From NCBI GenBank assembly GCA_947493695.1, contig CANLSF010000002.1:62001-126000 (forward strand): a stretch of DNA of 64,000 bases, read 5' to 3'. Origin of the DNA: an uncultured Kiloniellaceae bacterium. Its GTDB lineage: Bacteria > Pseudomonadota > Alphaproteobacteria > Kiloniellales > Kiloniellaceae. The notes under the pieces are model-generated. The model did no database searches, was not told the origin of the DNA, and saw nothing but the letters and a program-made list of their open reading frames with translations. The position numbers were made by a program, and so were the translations under genes. This document shows, piece after piece, positions 1-8,748 of this stretch. Numbering within the stretch: the first letter of the stretch is position 1; each line of letters opens with the position of its first letter.

Positions 1-1272
1 ACGGATCCGATTGGACCCGCCCGACCCAAGTCCGATTAAACTGCCGTCTTCCCGGCGGGCAACAGTCGGCGCCATCATGGATGACATCCGCACGCCTTCC
101 TGCCAGCCGGTCATACCGCCGGGGTTGAGGTCTTCTTCGCCCATCATGTTATTGGGCATAACACCCGTTCCCGGCAGAAGGTATCCGCAGCCCTCGCCAT
201 TCGAAAGCGACATGGCAGCAACGTTACCCTGTGCATCCACCACACTGATATGGGTGGTTCCACGATCGGCCGGGGGCGCGACGGCAACCTCTTTTCTGTA
301 TCGCGCAAGCAGGTCCGGCGCATAAAGCTGTGCAGTTGGATTCTCTTCCCGACCGAGCTTCTCATCGAGCGCCACCTCGACCCTGGCACGATTGGTCAAA
401 GCCATAACCCGCGCGAGGGAATTTAGATGTGCTTCCTTGTCATCTGGTTTCGCCCCGGCGGTTTCCATGAGTTCAAGGGCGAAACCGATCAGGATACCGC
501 CGGCGGAGGGCGGGGGATTTGAGAAGATTTGCGCGTCGCGATACCGCTGGGCAATCGGCTTGCGGCGCTTGACCTCGTATCCCTGCAGGTCTTCCTGCGT
601 CAGATGCCCGCCGCTCTCCCGACAGGCCTCCAGCAGCAGCGTGCCGAGCCTGCCGCCCCCATAAAGCAGGTCTTCCCCTTCACGAAGGATAGCCTCGAAA
701 GTCTCGGCCAAATCCGATTGGCGCAGGAGGTCGCCGGTGCCGAGAAGCCGGCCATCGGGCCCACTGTAAATTGCCTTAGCTTCGGGACTTGCAGTCAAAA
801 TAGGCGCGACGACCCCGATCAGATACGCGTCCACCGATCGCAGGACCACACCTTCACGGGCAAGTTTGATGGCCGGCGCGATGATCCGCTCGAGCGGCAG
901 ACTGCCGAGATCCCGGTAAATTCGAAACAGGCCCTTAATTTGTCCGGGTACGGCAGAAGCCCCCAAACCGATGTGAAATTCCTGCGTTGCCGTTCCGAAG
1001 TCTGCATGAATTGGGTAAAAGGAGGTCTCTTCAACCGGACGCCGTCGCCGGGGGGTATCGACAAAGAAATCGTAAACCGTCGAGTCACCCGCCGCATCAC
1101 GTGCCAGCAAAAATCCACCGCCTCCTAAGGAGGAGAGGATCGGTTCTGCAACGCACGACGCGCAGAGACCGGCGAGGACAGCATCAAAGGCGTTGCCGCC
1201 GTCACGTAAAATTTCCTCGACCGCCGCTGCTGTGGCTGGATGGCCGCAGGCCACGGCACCGTGATTCTTCAT
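1..1272 (-). CDS. ggt: Gamma-glutamyltransferase, C-terminus cut by window edge
   Basis: Ntn-hydrolase of the gamma-glutamyltranspeptidase family, which cleaves or transfers gamma-glutamyl groups, for example from glutathione. The frame is open from an ATG at 1272 to the left edge, 424 codons, so roughly the last 100 residues lie outside. Residues 339-346 read TTHISVVD, the self-cleavage site; Thr339 would be the N-terminal nucleophile of the small subunit (Thr391 in E. coli). LGGGGF at 49-54 and a GSGGS box at the very edge (GS-G-GS oxyanion region) also fit. Translation enters the conserved enzyme fold at once (AVACGHPATAAA from residue 6), so no signal peptide is visible, unlike the periplasmic E. 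coli enzyme; a cytoplasmic location is inferred. It is the only minus-strand gene before apt, and whether it belongs to an operon to the left cannot be seen. Confidence 0.93.
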   Translation of the reverse strand, partial: MKNHGAVACGHPATAAAVEEILRDGGNAFDAVLAGLCASCVAEPILSSLGGGGFLLARDAAGDSTVYDFFVDTPRRRRPVEETSFYPIHADFGTATQEFHIGLGASAVPGQIKGLFRIYRDLGSLPLERIIAPAIKLAREGVVLRSVDAYLIGVVAPILTASPEAKAIYSGPDGRLLGTGDLLRQSDLAETFEAILREGEDLLYGGGRLGTLLLEACRESGGHLTQEDLQGYEVKRRKPIAQRYRDAQIFSNPPPSAGGILIGFALELMETAGAKPDDKEAHLNSLARVMALTNRARVEVALDEKLGREENPTAQLYAPDLLARYRKEVAVAPPADRGTTHISVVDAQGNVAAMSLSNGEGCGYLLPGTGVMPNNMMGEEDLNPGGMTGWQEGVRMSSMMAPTVARREDGSLIGLGSGGSNRIR

Positions 1273-1522
1273 ACTTCCGCCCTGACTTAAGATCACCCAG
1301 GCTTATTTCTGTTCCTGAGTTGGGCGGTTTTCTGGCATGTCCGACTTCGGATGTCGAGCCTTGGAGGTTCGATTCCGGCGGTCACAACCGCTTGGGATAA
1401 GGGTAACTACGGACCTTGACGCCCCAATACCGCCATGTTTGATAACTATCTTTCGAACTCATAGAACTTGTGACGATAGCAGGACAGCTATTCGGACGAC
1501 TTCAGGAAAGGATGACTTCGCC

Positions 1523-1807
1523 ATGCGTCGTGGACTTTTTGCATTAGGTTTGACGGCTTGCGTCCTCCTTACCGGGCCTTCTTCTGCCATAGCGGAAGAC
1601 GATCCAGCCGATCCAGGTGAACTTGCACGCGAAAGCATCGAACTGATGATGCGCTCGCTAAACCTTTTGATGGATAACATCCCGCAGTATGAACTGCCGG
1701 AAGTTACCGAAGACGGTGACATCATTATCCGGCGCAAACGCAATACGGTTGAGCCGGAAGAAAACGAACAAGACGACGACCTGGAACTCGAAAAGACACG
1801 CACGTAA
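1523..1807 (+). CDS. Small exported acidic protein, function unknown
   Basis: A 94-residue protein. The ATG at 1523 is chosen because it begins a clean signal peptide (MRRGLFALGLTACVLLTG..., cleavage probably after AIA near residue 23); the frame stays open upstream to 1337 but that part is not signal-like. The mature part is about 70 residues, strongly acidic at its end (EEN-EQDDD), with a conserved-looking core containing IPQYELPEV and GDIIIRRKR. I recall similar short periplasmic proteins in alphaproteobacteria but know no function. It stands alone, 250 nt from ggt (divergent) and 160 nt before the amidase. Shine-Dalgarno is weak (AGGAAAGG about 10 nt upstream of the start). Confidence 0.7.
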   Translation: MRRGLFALGLTACVLLTGPSSAIAEDDPADPGELARESIELMMRSLNLLMDNIPQYELPEVTEDGDIIIRRKRNTVEPEENEQDDDLELEKTRT

Positions 1808-1966
1808 CTGTCCGTTCTTTTTTGGGGCTACCCACTTTTAAGACCGCGGTTTCCGCCGCGGGTCCATCACGCTATCCGGCGGTCACGCCGGATGGGCTTG
1901 AGACTTGACAGACATCGCGAATGCCTCAAGCTATCGCCCTCAAACACTTTGAAAAATGAGCGGCAT

Positions 1967-3184
1967 ATGATCGATAGTCTGGGTGCTTTTGTTCCCGAGA
2001 ACGAAGTCAATATTGCAGGCGCTGCAGAAGGTCCCCTGCGCGGCGTGACCTTCGCGGCGAAAGACATATACGACATTGCCGGTCATACAACGGGTTGCGG
2101 CAATCCGGATTGGGCGCGCACCCATGCCGCAGCAACAGAAACCTCGCCCGTCGTTCAGCGTATGCTGGATGCGGGTGCCTTTCTGGTCGGAAAGACCATC
2201 ACCGACGAACTCGCCTATAGCCTGAACGGCCAAAACCATCACTACGGGACACCCTCGAACAGCAATGCCCCGGGCCGGATTCCTGGCGGGTCCTCGAGCG
2301 GATCCGCCTCTGCCGTTGCCGGCGGGCTGGTCGATACGGCCCTGGGCAGCGATACAGGTGGATCGATCAGAACACCTGCAAGTTACTGCGGACTTTACGG
2401 GTTACGCCCGACTCATGGCCGCATTTCCCTCGACAACGTTATGCCGCTGGCACCGAGTTTCGATACCGCGGGCTGGTTTGCCCGTGACGCTGAATTGTTG
2501 CGCAGGGTTGGAGAAGTCCTGTTCGAGGAAACAGCCGACCCGAACGCCATGCCCACCAAGCTTGTTATGGTCGAAGACGCTTTCGCCCTGGCGGAAGATA
2601 CGGTTCGCGCCGCGCTGGAACCCTTTGTCAAGAAGCTGCAGGCGCGCCTGGCATTAGGAGCAAGCATTCAGGCCGGCGAACCCGGTGGTGGGCTGGGCGA
2701 GTGGATGTGGCGCTTCCGAAAGCTGCAGGCCAAAGAAATCTGGGATGTTCACGGTGCGTGGATCGAAGCGCAAAAACCGACCTTCGGCCCGGAAGTCGCT
2801 GAACGTTTTGCCTGGGCGAGAGACGTCGATCCGGCTGAAGTTGCAGATGCGAATCAGGCACGCGCGGAGTATAAAAAACGGCTTGATGCACTGGTTCCGA
2901 ACGACACACTGCTCTGCCTGCCGAGCACCCCTGGCATTGCCCCATTGGTCACGGCAAGTGCGGAGTCACTCCTGGAGCACCGCGGCAGCGTGCTCAGCCT
3001 GAACTCGATCTCCGGCTTAAGTGGCCTGCCTCAGGTCACGATGCCGCTGGCAACGGTCTCCGGCTGCCCGGTCGGCCTCTCGCTGATCGGCGCGCGCAAC
3101 AGCGATGTCGCATTGCTGTCTTTTGCCGAGAGCTTCACGCGTGAAACCGCTGACGGGGCTTTCGAATCCCAGTTTGGCGTCTGA
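1967..3184 (+). CDS. Amidase (amidase-signature family)
   Basis: Amidase-signature hydrolase of 405 residues, cleaving a carboxamide; the substrate cannot be told. The Ser-cisSer-Lys triad is visible: Lys32 in AAKDIYD, Ser110 in PGGSSSGSAS and Ser133 in GSDTGGSIRTP, the usual amidase signature. The ATG at 1967 gives MIDSLGAFVP and the normal short N-terminus; the frame continues to 1892 without a better start. It is somewhat shorter than GatA (about 480 residues) and no gatB or gatC is near, so a catabolic amidase is more likely than tRNA-Gln amidotransferase. It converges with apt, their ends being only 24 nt apart with no obvious terminator. Confidence 0.9.
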   Translation: MIDSLGAFVPENEVNIAGAAEGPLRGVTFAAKDIYDIAGHTTGCGNPDWARTHAAATETSPVVQRMLDAGAFLVGKTITDELAYSLNGQNHHYGTPSNSNAPGRIPGGSSSGSASAVAGGLVDTALGSDTGGSIRTPASYCGLYGLRPTHGRISLDNVMPLAPSFDTAGWFARDAELLRRVGEVLFEETADPNAMPTKLVMVEDAFALAEDTVRAALEPFVKKLQARLALGASIQAGEPGGGLGEWMWRFRKLQAKEIWDVHGAWIEAQKPTFGPEVAERFAWARDVDPAEVADANQARAEYKKRLDALVPNDTLLCLPSTPGIAPLVTASAESLLEHRGSVLSLNSISGLSGLPQVTMPLATVSGCPVGLSLIGARNSDVALLSFAESFTRETADGAFESQFGV

Positions 3185-3208
3185 TCCGAACGTCTCGGGC
3201 GATCCAGG

Positions 3209-3724
3209 TCAGTCGTCGTATTGGATCAGGGTTGTAACAGGTATATCAAGGCCTTCCCGCCCCTTGAGGAAAGTCAATTCGATGATACAGGCCGCGGCCC
3301 GGACATCTGCACCGCTTTGGCGGAGCAGTTCGGCGGCGGCCTTCATAGTGCCGCCAGTCGCCAAAAGGTCATCGAGCAAAACCACCCGCTGACCTTCCTG
3401 GAACGCATCAGCCTGAACCTCAATCGTATCCGAACCATATTCGAGATCGTAGGTATAGGGGATGGTCTTGCCAGGCAACTTGCCTTTCTTGCGCACCATG
3501 GCGAAGCCGAGCCCCAGCTTCAGAGCGAGCGGCGCAGCGACCAGAAAGCCACGGGACTCGATTCCGGCCAGAATATCGGGTTTGTGTTCTGCGATGGCAT
3601 CCGCCAAACGATCAACCGTTGCCTGCCAGGCCTTTGGGTGCGCGAGCAGCGTCGAAATGTCATAGAAGAGAATTCCGGGCTTTGGAAAATCCGGGATCGA
3701 GCGGATGTGTTGTTTAAGATCCAT
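3209..3724 (-). CDS. apt: Adenine phosphoribosyltransferase
   Basis: Purine salvage enzyme: adenine + PRPP to AMP + diphosphate, cytoplasmic. With the start at 3724 ([18 protein letters not shown]) the product is 171 residues, the normal Apt length. The PRPP-binding loop [14 protein letters not shown] is present near residue 120, and the N-terminal [13 protein letters not shown] motif is typical. A GGGGGC stretch 8-14 nt upstream of the ATG could serve as ribosome site. The frame is open upstream to 3844 (an alternative start at 3790 would add 22 residues), but that extension matches nothing in Apt. It is monocistronic and convergent with the amidase. Confidence 0.95.
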   Translation of the reverse strand: MDLKQHIRSIPDFPKPGILFYDISTLLAHPKAWQATVDRLADAIAEHKPDILAGIESRGFLVAAPLALKLGLGFAMVRKKGKLPGKTIPYTYDLEYGSDTIEVQADAFQEGQRVVLLDDLLATGGTMKAAAELLRQSGADVRAAACIIELTFLKGREGLDIPVTTLIQYDD

Positions 3725-4244
3725 GGTATCTGCGGCCCCCTGTGCCCGGTATCGAAAACGCTTGTCCAGCCCGCCAGACGCTTGGGTCATGTCAGGTCGC
3801 CAACAGCTTCCGAAGACGACGAAATAATCTAAAGAAATCTCCACACGGCATACTCGTGATGCCGGTCGCCATACCTATAGAGCAGAGCAGCGGCTGGCAA
3901 TGGTGTCGTTTGCCGGTAATACTGACAGTACGAAGTCGCTACATTTTAAAAACGGGTGTAATTTTTGTTTTATTATCGCAATGGTAGCGCCATCGTCTCA
4001 AATGCCTCAATTGCGGTGCAACATACTTAACGCTAGCCTCCTGCCGGGTAAGTATGTTCCAATTGACGGCTAAGCGCACTGAAACAAGATGCGCAATAAA
4101 GCAAATTGGTTCAGGGAATGCAGAAAAATCAGAAACTTGCTTCGGCTCGAAAAGTGCCTTGTGCTGCCCCAATTCAGCGCAGCGTTTCTGCACGTCTGGG
4201 CGAGTTCAATCAAACTACAAGGTCATAAACGGGAGAAAGACCCC
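3725..4244. other. Intergenic region with leader of the TAXI-TRAP genes
   Basis: 520 nt between divergent apt and the TRAP binding-protein gene. It contains an AT-rich stretch near 3940-3975 and an inverted repeat at 4020-4058. No convincing small gene or known riboswitch is seen. A GGGAGAAAG ribosome site ends it just before the ATG at 4245. Confidence 0.6.
4020..4058. repeat. 10-bp perfect inverted repeat upstream of the TAXI-TRAP genes
   Basis: AACATACTTA (4020-4029) is repeated in inverse as TAAGTATGTT (4049-4058) with a 19-nt spacer that itself contains GCTAGC. The centre-to-centre distance of the arms is 29 nt, close to three helical turns. It could be a two-site operator or an RNA hairpin in the 5' leader; no regulator gene is adjacent to assign it to. 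Confidence 0.5.
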
Positions 4245-5231
4245 ATGAAGAAGTTTGCGTTAAAGACAGCCGTCACCGGCGTTGCTATGGGCGCGCTGCT
4301 CAGTCTTGGCATGGGCGCGTCGACGGCATCCGCAGAAGACAAATTCGTCACCATCGGCACCGGCGGACAAACCGGTGTTTACTACGTGGTCGGCGGATCG
4401 ATTTGCCGTCTGGTCAATCGTGGCACCAAGAACCACAACATCAAGTGCACTCACACTACGGGTGGATCCGTAGCTAACATCAACGGTGTGCGTGCCGGTG
4501 ATCTGAACATGGGTGTTGCGCAGTCAGACTGGCAGTATCACGCCTACAACGGAACCGCCCCGGACAAGTTCCCCGACGGTGCATTTAAAGAGCTCCGGGC
4601 CGTATTCTCGGTTCATCCGGAACCCTTCACCGTTGTCGCAAGAGCCGATTCCGGCATCAAGTCCTTCGGAGACCTGAAAGGCAAACGTGTAAACGTCGGC
4701 AATCCAGGTTCTGGCCAGCGCGGCACCATGGAAGTCGTCATGGAGAAAATGGGCTGGACAATGGATGATTTTAAGCTCGCATCTGAGCTGAAGTCGGCTG
4801 AACAGTCCCAGGCACTCTGTGACAACAAGATCGACGCCATGGTCTTCACGGTCGGGCACCCCAGCGGTTCCATCAAGGAAGCCACAACGTCCTGTGAATC
4901 CGTACTGGTCCCAGTAACCGGCGCCGAAATCGACTCGCTGGTCAACGACAATGCCTACTACGCGACGGCAACGATTCCCGGCGGCATGTACACCGGCACA
5001 GACGGCGACACCTCAACCTTTGGTGTTGGTGCAACTTTCGTTGCCTCCACGGAAACCGACGAAGAGACCGTCTACCAGATGGTCAAAGCCGTATTCGACA
5101 ACTTTGATCGCTTCAAGAAACTGCATCCGGCCTTTGCCAATCTGGAGCAGGAGAAGATGATCAAGAACAATCTCTCCGCACCTCTGCACGATGGCGCGGT
5201 CCGGTACTACAAGGAAAAGGGCTGGATGTAG
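4245..5231 (+). CDS. TAXI-family TRAP transporter solute-binding protein
   Basis: Periplasmic substrate-binding subunit of a TRAP transporter of the TAXI type, 328 residues. A signal peptide covers about residues 1-27 (MKKFALKTAV... ending ASTASA), followed by the TAXI hallmark FVTIGTGGQTGVYYVVGG. The ATG at 4245 is preceded by GGGAGAAAG. Ligands reported for TAXI proteins include glutamate and other small carboxylates, but nothing here fixes the substrate. The fused permease lies 166 nt downstream behind an intrinsic terminator, an arrangement that would give more binding protein than permease. Only four Cys-containing positions are seen in the mature chain, which may form disulphides. Confidence 0.93.
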   Translation: MKKFALKTAVTGVAMGALLSLGMGASTASAEDKFVTIGTGGQTGVYYVVGGSICRLVNRGTKNHNIKCTHTTGGSVANINGVRAGDLNMGVAQSDWQYHAYNGTAPDKFPDGAFKELRAVFSVHPEPFTVVARADSGIKSFGDLKGKRVNVGNPGSGQRGTMEVVMEKMGWTMDDFKLASELKSAEQSQALCDNKIDAMVFTVGHPSGSIKEATTSCESVLVPVTGAEIDSLVNDNAYYATATIPGGMYTGTDGDTSTFGVGATFVASTETDEETVYQMVKAVFDNFDRFKKLHPAFANLEQEKMIKNNLSAPLHDGAVRYYKEKGWM

Positions 5232-5241
5232 TCCAACCCGG

Positions 5242-5270
5242 ACGGGCGGAGTTCAGGCTCCGCCCGTTTT
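5242..5270 (+). terminator. Intrinsic terminator after the TAXI gene
   Basis: Perfect 10-bp stem ACGGGCGGAG / CTCCGCCCGT (5242-5251 and 5258-5267) with a 6-nt loop, followed by TTTTCTTTC. It lies 10 nt after the stop codon and before the permease, so it probably acts as a partial terminator setting the binding protein : permease ratio. Confidence 0.85.
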
Positions 5271-5397
5271 CTTTCGATCATTATAATTTGGCTCTTTTTC
5301 AAGCCACCAAGTTGCAAGTGACAGAGCCAAAAGCCTCATTCTTAGGCCAATAAAAAAAACGGCTCGCAAAAATTCTATAAGAATATCGGGGGACGAT

Positions 5398-7989
5398 ATG
5401 AGCGATAACGATACGGGAACACCGGCTTCGGACGCAGAACTGCAGGATATGGTAGCCGCGGCGGATACAGGCGCCCGAAACCCGTCAGGATACGCAGCCA
5501 GAGTTGTTCTGGGCGCGGCCCTGATCTGGTCTCTGTTCCAGCTCTGGATCGCCTCCCCGCTGCCCTTCATTTTCGGCGGTGTGTTCAACACCACGGAATC
5601 CAGATCAATCCATCTGGCCCTTTCGGTGTTTCTGGCCTTCCTGGCCTATCCGGCGCTCAAGCGCTCACCGCGCGATTACATTCCGATCCAGGACTGGATC
5701 CTCGCCATCGTCGCCGCTTTAGCTGCAGCCTATAACTTTCTGCTCTACGCGGAGATTTCGACCCGCCCCAACAATCCGAACACGATGGACATCATCGTTG
5801 CCTGTATCGGTGTCGTAACTCTGCTGGAAGCAACCCGGCGCGCGCTGGGCCCGCCTTTGATGATCGTCGCCATCGTATTCCTGATCTACACCTTCGGCGG
5901 CCCTCACATGCCCGGGATTTTGGCCTGGAAGGGCGCGAGCTTCGGTGCGGTCGCCTATCATCAGTGGCTCTCTTCAGAAGGTGTCTTCGGCATCGCGCTT
6001 GGTGTCTCGACCAGTTTCGTTTTCCTCTTTGTCCTTTTCGGTGCGCTGCTGGATAAGGCAGGCGCGGGTAACTACTTCATCAAGGTCGCTTTCTCTCTGC
6101 TCGGTCACTACCGGGGCGGACCTGCGAAAGCAGCCGTGGTCGCGTCAGCCATGACCGGCCTGATTTCCGGCTCCTCGATCGCCAACGTGGTCACGACAGG
6201 AACCTTCACGATCCCTATGATGAAACGGGTCGGCTTTTCGTCAGAGAAAGCCGGCGCCGTCGAGGTCGCATCCTCGGTCAACGGACAGATCATGCCGCCC
6301 GTGATGGGCGCCGCCGCCTTCCTGATGGTTGAGTACGTCGGGATCTCATATTTCGAAGTGGTGACACATGCCTTTGTTCCTGCGCTGATCTCCTACATCG
6401 CACTGGTCTACATCGTGCACCTTGAGGCCATGAAGGCTGACATGCAGGGCCTGCCCCGCCGCGGCGAACCTACACCTCTTCTGAAGTTTCTGGTGATGAC
6501 GGCCTTTGGCATCGCCGTTGTCTGCGGCCTGTCGCTCGCAGTTTATTATGGCCTGGGCTGGATCAAACCAGCTGCGGGAGATGCCGCCGGCTTTGTGATC
6601 GCGGCGCTCCTGTTCGTCATCTATCTGGGTTTGATCCGGTTCTGCGCGAGGTACCCGGAACTGGAACTGGATGATCCCAACTCACCGGTCGTGGAGTTGC
6701 CGGAAGTTGGTCCAACCGTAAAATCGGGCCTCCACTACATTCTGCCTGTGATCGTATTGATCTGGTGTCTGATGGTTGAGCGCCTCTCACCGGGTCTCTC
6801 CGCCTTCTGGGCCACGGCCTTTATGATCTTCATCATGATCACCCAGCGCCCGTTGTTCGCAATGTTCCGGCAACTTGGCGATTTGGGCCGATACGTCCGT
6901 CAGGGCTGGGATGAGTTGATCGACGGACTGATTGCCGGCGCCCGCAACATGATCGGTATCGGCATCGCCACGGCTACTGCAGGCATCATTGTCGGCGCGG
7001 TCTCCCAGACCGGTGTGGGTCTGGTGTTGGCAGAACTGGTCGAGATCCTGTCCTTCGGCAACATCATGCTGATGCTGCTGCTGACAGCCGTTCTCAGCCT
7101 GATCCTGGGCATGGGACTGCCGACAACGGCCAACTACATCGTCGTGTCATCGCTGCTGGCCCCAGTCATTGTTCAGCTTGGGCAGGATTCTGGATTGATT
7201 GTACCGCTGATTGCCGTGCATCTCTTTGTCTTCTACTTCGGCATCATGGCGGATGTGACGCCTCCCGTCGGCCTCGCCTCCTTCGCTGCAGCGGCAGTTT
7301 CTGGCGGCGACCCGATAAAAACGGGCTTTGTGGCTTTCTTCTATAGCCTGCGTACCGCAGCGCTGCCGTTCCTCTTCATCTTCAACACCGATCTCCTGCT
7401 GATCAATGTGAGTGTGATCGAGGGAATCTTTGTGTTTATAACCGCGACCGCGGCCATGCTGGTGTTCGCGGCCGCAACGCAAGGGTATTTCCTGGCCCGC
7501 AACCGCGCCTATGAAACGGTGTTGCTCCTGCTGATCGCCTTCACGCTCTTCCGTCCGGGTTTCTGGATGGATATGGTTTCCCCACCGCATATCGAAACGG
7601 CCCCCAATCAGATCGTTCAAGTGGCCGATGCGATGGAATCCGGACAGAAGCTCCGTCTCAGGATTGACGGCGAAGATGCCGTTGGCGAACCTCGCAGTTT
7701 TGTGGCTCTGCTGGAACTCGGCGAGGGTGAAACCGGCGAAGACCGTCTCTTTAATGCCGGACTTGAGCTCTTGATCGACGGCGAGGATGTCGAAGTCGAC
7801 AATGCAGGCTTCGACAGCCCTGCACAGGCCGCCGGGCTTGATTTCGGACAGAAGATCGTGATTGTCTTCGCGCCCGTCGAACAGCCTGCCAAGCAGCTGA
7901 TGTATATCCCGGCACTGGTTGTCCTGGGTCTGATCATCATGATGCAACGTGGCCGACGGAGAAAAGACCCTGCCCCGGCTGCGGCGTAA
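5398..7989 (+). CDS. TRAP transporter fused permease (DctQM fusion) with C-terminal DUF3394-like domain
   Basis: Single-chain TRAP permease of 863 residues combining the small (4 TM) and large (12 TM) subunits, inner membrane, using an ion gradient with the TAXI protein encoded just upstream. The large-subunit motifs GLISGSSIANVVTTG, MPPVMGAAAFLM and GMGLPTTANYIV are clear. After the last TRAP helices (about residue 720) comes a soluble stretch with a PDZ-like core (DNAGFDSPAQAAGLDFGQKI, near residues 800-820) and a final membrane helix plus basic tail, matching the DUF3394 domain of such fusions. ATG at 5398 follows GGGGGACG. The universal stress gene begins 15 nt downstream, suggesting co-expression. 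Confidence 0.93.
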   Translation: MSDNDTGTPASDAELQDMVAAADTGARNPSGYAARVVLGAALIWSLFQLWIASPLPFIFGGVFNTTESRSIHLALSVFLAFLAYPALKRSPRDYIPIQDWILAIVAALAAAYNFLLYAEISTRPNNPNTMDIIVACIGVVTLLEATRRALGPPLMIVAIVFLIYTFGGPHMPGILAWKGASFGAVAYHQWLSSEGVFGIALGVSTSFVFLFVLFGALLDKAGAGNYFIKVAFSLLGHYRGGPAKAAVVASAMTGLISGSSIANVVTTGTFTIPMMKRVGFSSEKAGAVEVASSVNGQIMPPVMGAAAFLMVEYVGISYFEVVTHAFVPALISYIALVYIVHLEAMKADMQGLPRRGEPTPLLKFLVMTAFGIAVVCGLSLAVYYGLGWIKPAAGDAAGFVIAALLFVIYLGLIRFCARYPELELDDPNSPVVELPEVGPTVKSGLHYILPVIVLIWCLMVERLSPGLSAFWATAFMIFIMITQRPLFAMFRQLGDLGRYVRQGWDELIDGLIAGARNMIGIGIATATAGIIVGAVSQTGVGLVLAELVEILSFGNIMLMLLLTAVLSLILGMGLPTTANYIVVSSLLAPVIVQLGQDSGLIVPLIAVHLFVFYFGIMADVTPPVGLASFAAAAVSGGDPIKTGFVAFFYSLRTAALPFLFIFNTDLLLINVSVIEGIFVFITATAAMLVFAAATQGYFLARNRAYETVLLLLIAFTLFRPGFWMDMVSPPHIETAPNQIVQVADAMESGQKLRLRIDGEDAVGEPRSFVALLELGEGETGEDRLFNAGLELLIDGEDVEVDNAGFDSPAQAAGLDFGQKIVIVFAPVEQPAKQLMYIPALVVLGLIIMMQRGRRRKDPAPAAA

Positions 7990-8004
7990 TTGGAGTAAAT
8001 AGCT

Positions 8005-8436
8005 ATGTTTAACAACATCCTGTTGGCCGTCGATTTGAACAATACCGACAGCCAGGAAAAAGCCATGCAGGTAGCTTTGCAACAAGCGAAGTCATCTGGT
8101 GGCACGCTCCATATCATGACGGTCGTGCCGGATTTCGGCATGAGTATGGTTGGCTCCTTCTTTCCCAAAGACTACGAAGCCAAGGCCCGTGAGGCAGTCA
8201 CCGAGAAGCTTCACGCCTACGTCGCGGAGAAGATCCCGAAAGACATTGCAGTGCAGCATGCGGTCGGACATGGGACGATCTACGAGGAAATCCTTCGGAT
8301 TGCAGGTGAATGCAACGCGGATCTGATCGTGATGTCCTCTCATCGGCCGGAGCTTAAAGACTACCTTCTGGGTCCCAATGCCGCCCGGGTCGTCCGGCAC
8401 GCAAAGATGTCGGTAATGGTGGTTCGCGGCGACTGA
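8005..8436 (+). CDS. Universal stress protein, UspF/UspG type
   Basis: UspA-fold protein of 143 residues, cytoplasmic. It starts MFNNILLAVDLNNTDS and ends SSHRPELKDYLLGPNAARVVRHA...VMVVRGD, the pattern of the UspF/UspG group; the classical G-x2-G-x9-G nucleotide loop is replaced by HRP...LGPNA. TTGGAG precedes the ATG. The 15-nt gap to the TRAP permease recalls teaABC-teaD of Halomonas, where a Usp (TeaD) negatively affects transporter activity; a similar role here is an inference from position only. Confidence 0.9.
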   Translation: MFNNILLAVDLNNTDSQEKAMQVALQQAKSSGGTLHIMTVVPDFGMSMVGSFFPKDYEAKAREAVTEKLHAYVAEKIPKDIAVQHAVGHGTIYEEILRIAGECNADLIVMSSHRPELKDYLLGPNAARVVRHAKMSVMVVRGD

Positions 8437-8748
8437 GGATATCCGAGAAGGAATTTCAGGAAAAATTTAATAAAAACAAATATATAATCTTTCCTGAGTA
8501 AGAAGAATTGAGAACGCATTCAGCTTTTCGACAAATCATTCGAAGGCTGAATGCTCTTCAAAATTCATAGGCTTAGAGGCTTAACAGAGCGCCATGTACT
8601 TGCGATCCAAGGCAATCCTGCGCCGGTGTTAAACATGCCTTAACTGACCCATAGCTATAGTCAGACTGGATTTTCGCCCCAGGGTGCAGAAACAGCAGAT
8701 CGGCTGGATCCACCACCAAGCGAAGTGATGATGACAGGTATCGGGCCT
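8437..8748. other. Intergenic region, AT-rich, with one long hairpin
   Basis: 312 nt between the Usp gene and the DUF2336 gene. The first 80 nt are clearly AT-rich. It holds the hairpin at 8516-8554 and a short dyad CTGAC...GTCAG near 8645-8668 that may belong to the DUF2336 promoter. No gene is apparent. Confidence 0.5.
8516..8554. repeat. Long imperfect hairpin after the TRAP-Usp unit
   Basis: GCATTCAGC (8516-8524) pairs with GCTGAATGC (8546-8554); the inner TTCG/CGAA can extend the stem. No run of T follows on either strand, so it is not a standard terminator; it may protect mRNA ends or help Rho-dependent termination. Confidence 0.5.

Noticed and set aside
1320-1400. T-arm-like sequence GGAGGTTCGATTCC suggesting a tRNA or tmRNA piece
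   Set aside because: The flanking bases do not form a T stem, acceptor stem or anticodon arm, and no CCA end is in place.
1967-3184. Amidase as GatA of the tRNA amidotransferase
   Set aside because: The protein is shorter than GatA and no gatB or gatC is nearby.
7147-8085. 312-codon antisense frame over the TRAP permease and Usp genes
   Set aside because: It is a shadow of clearly coding sequence on the other strand, His/Gln/Arg-rich and without family features.
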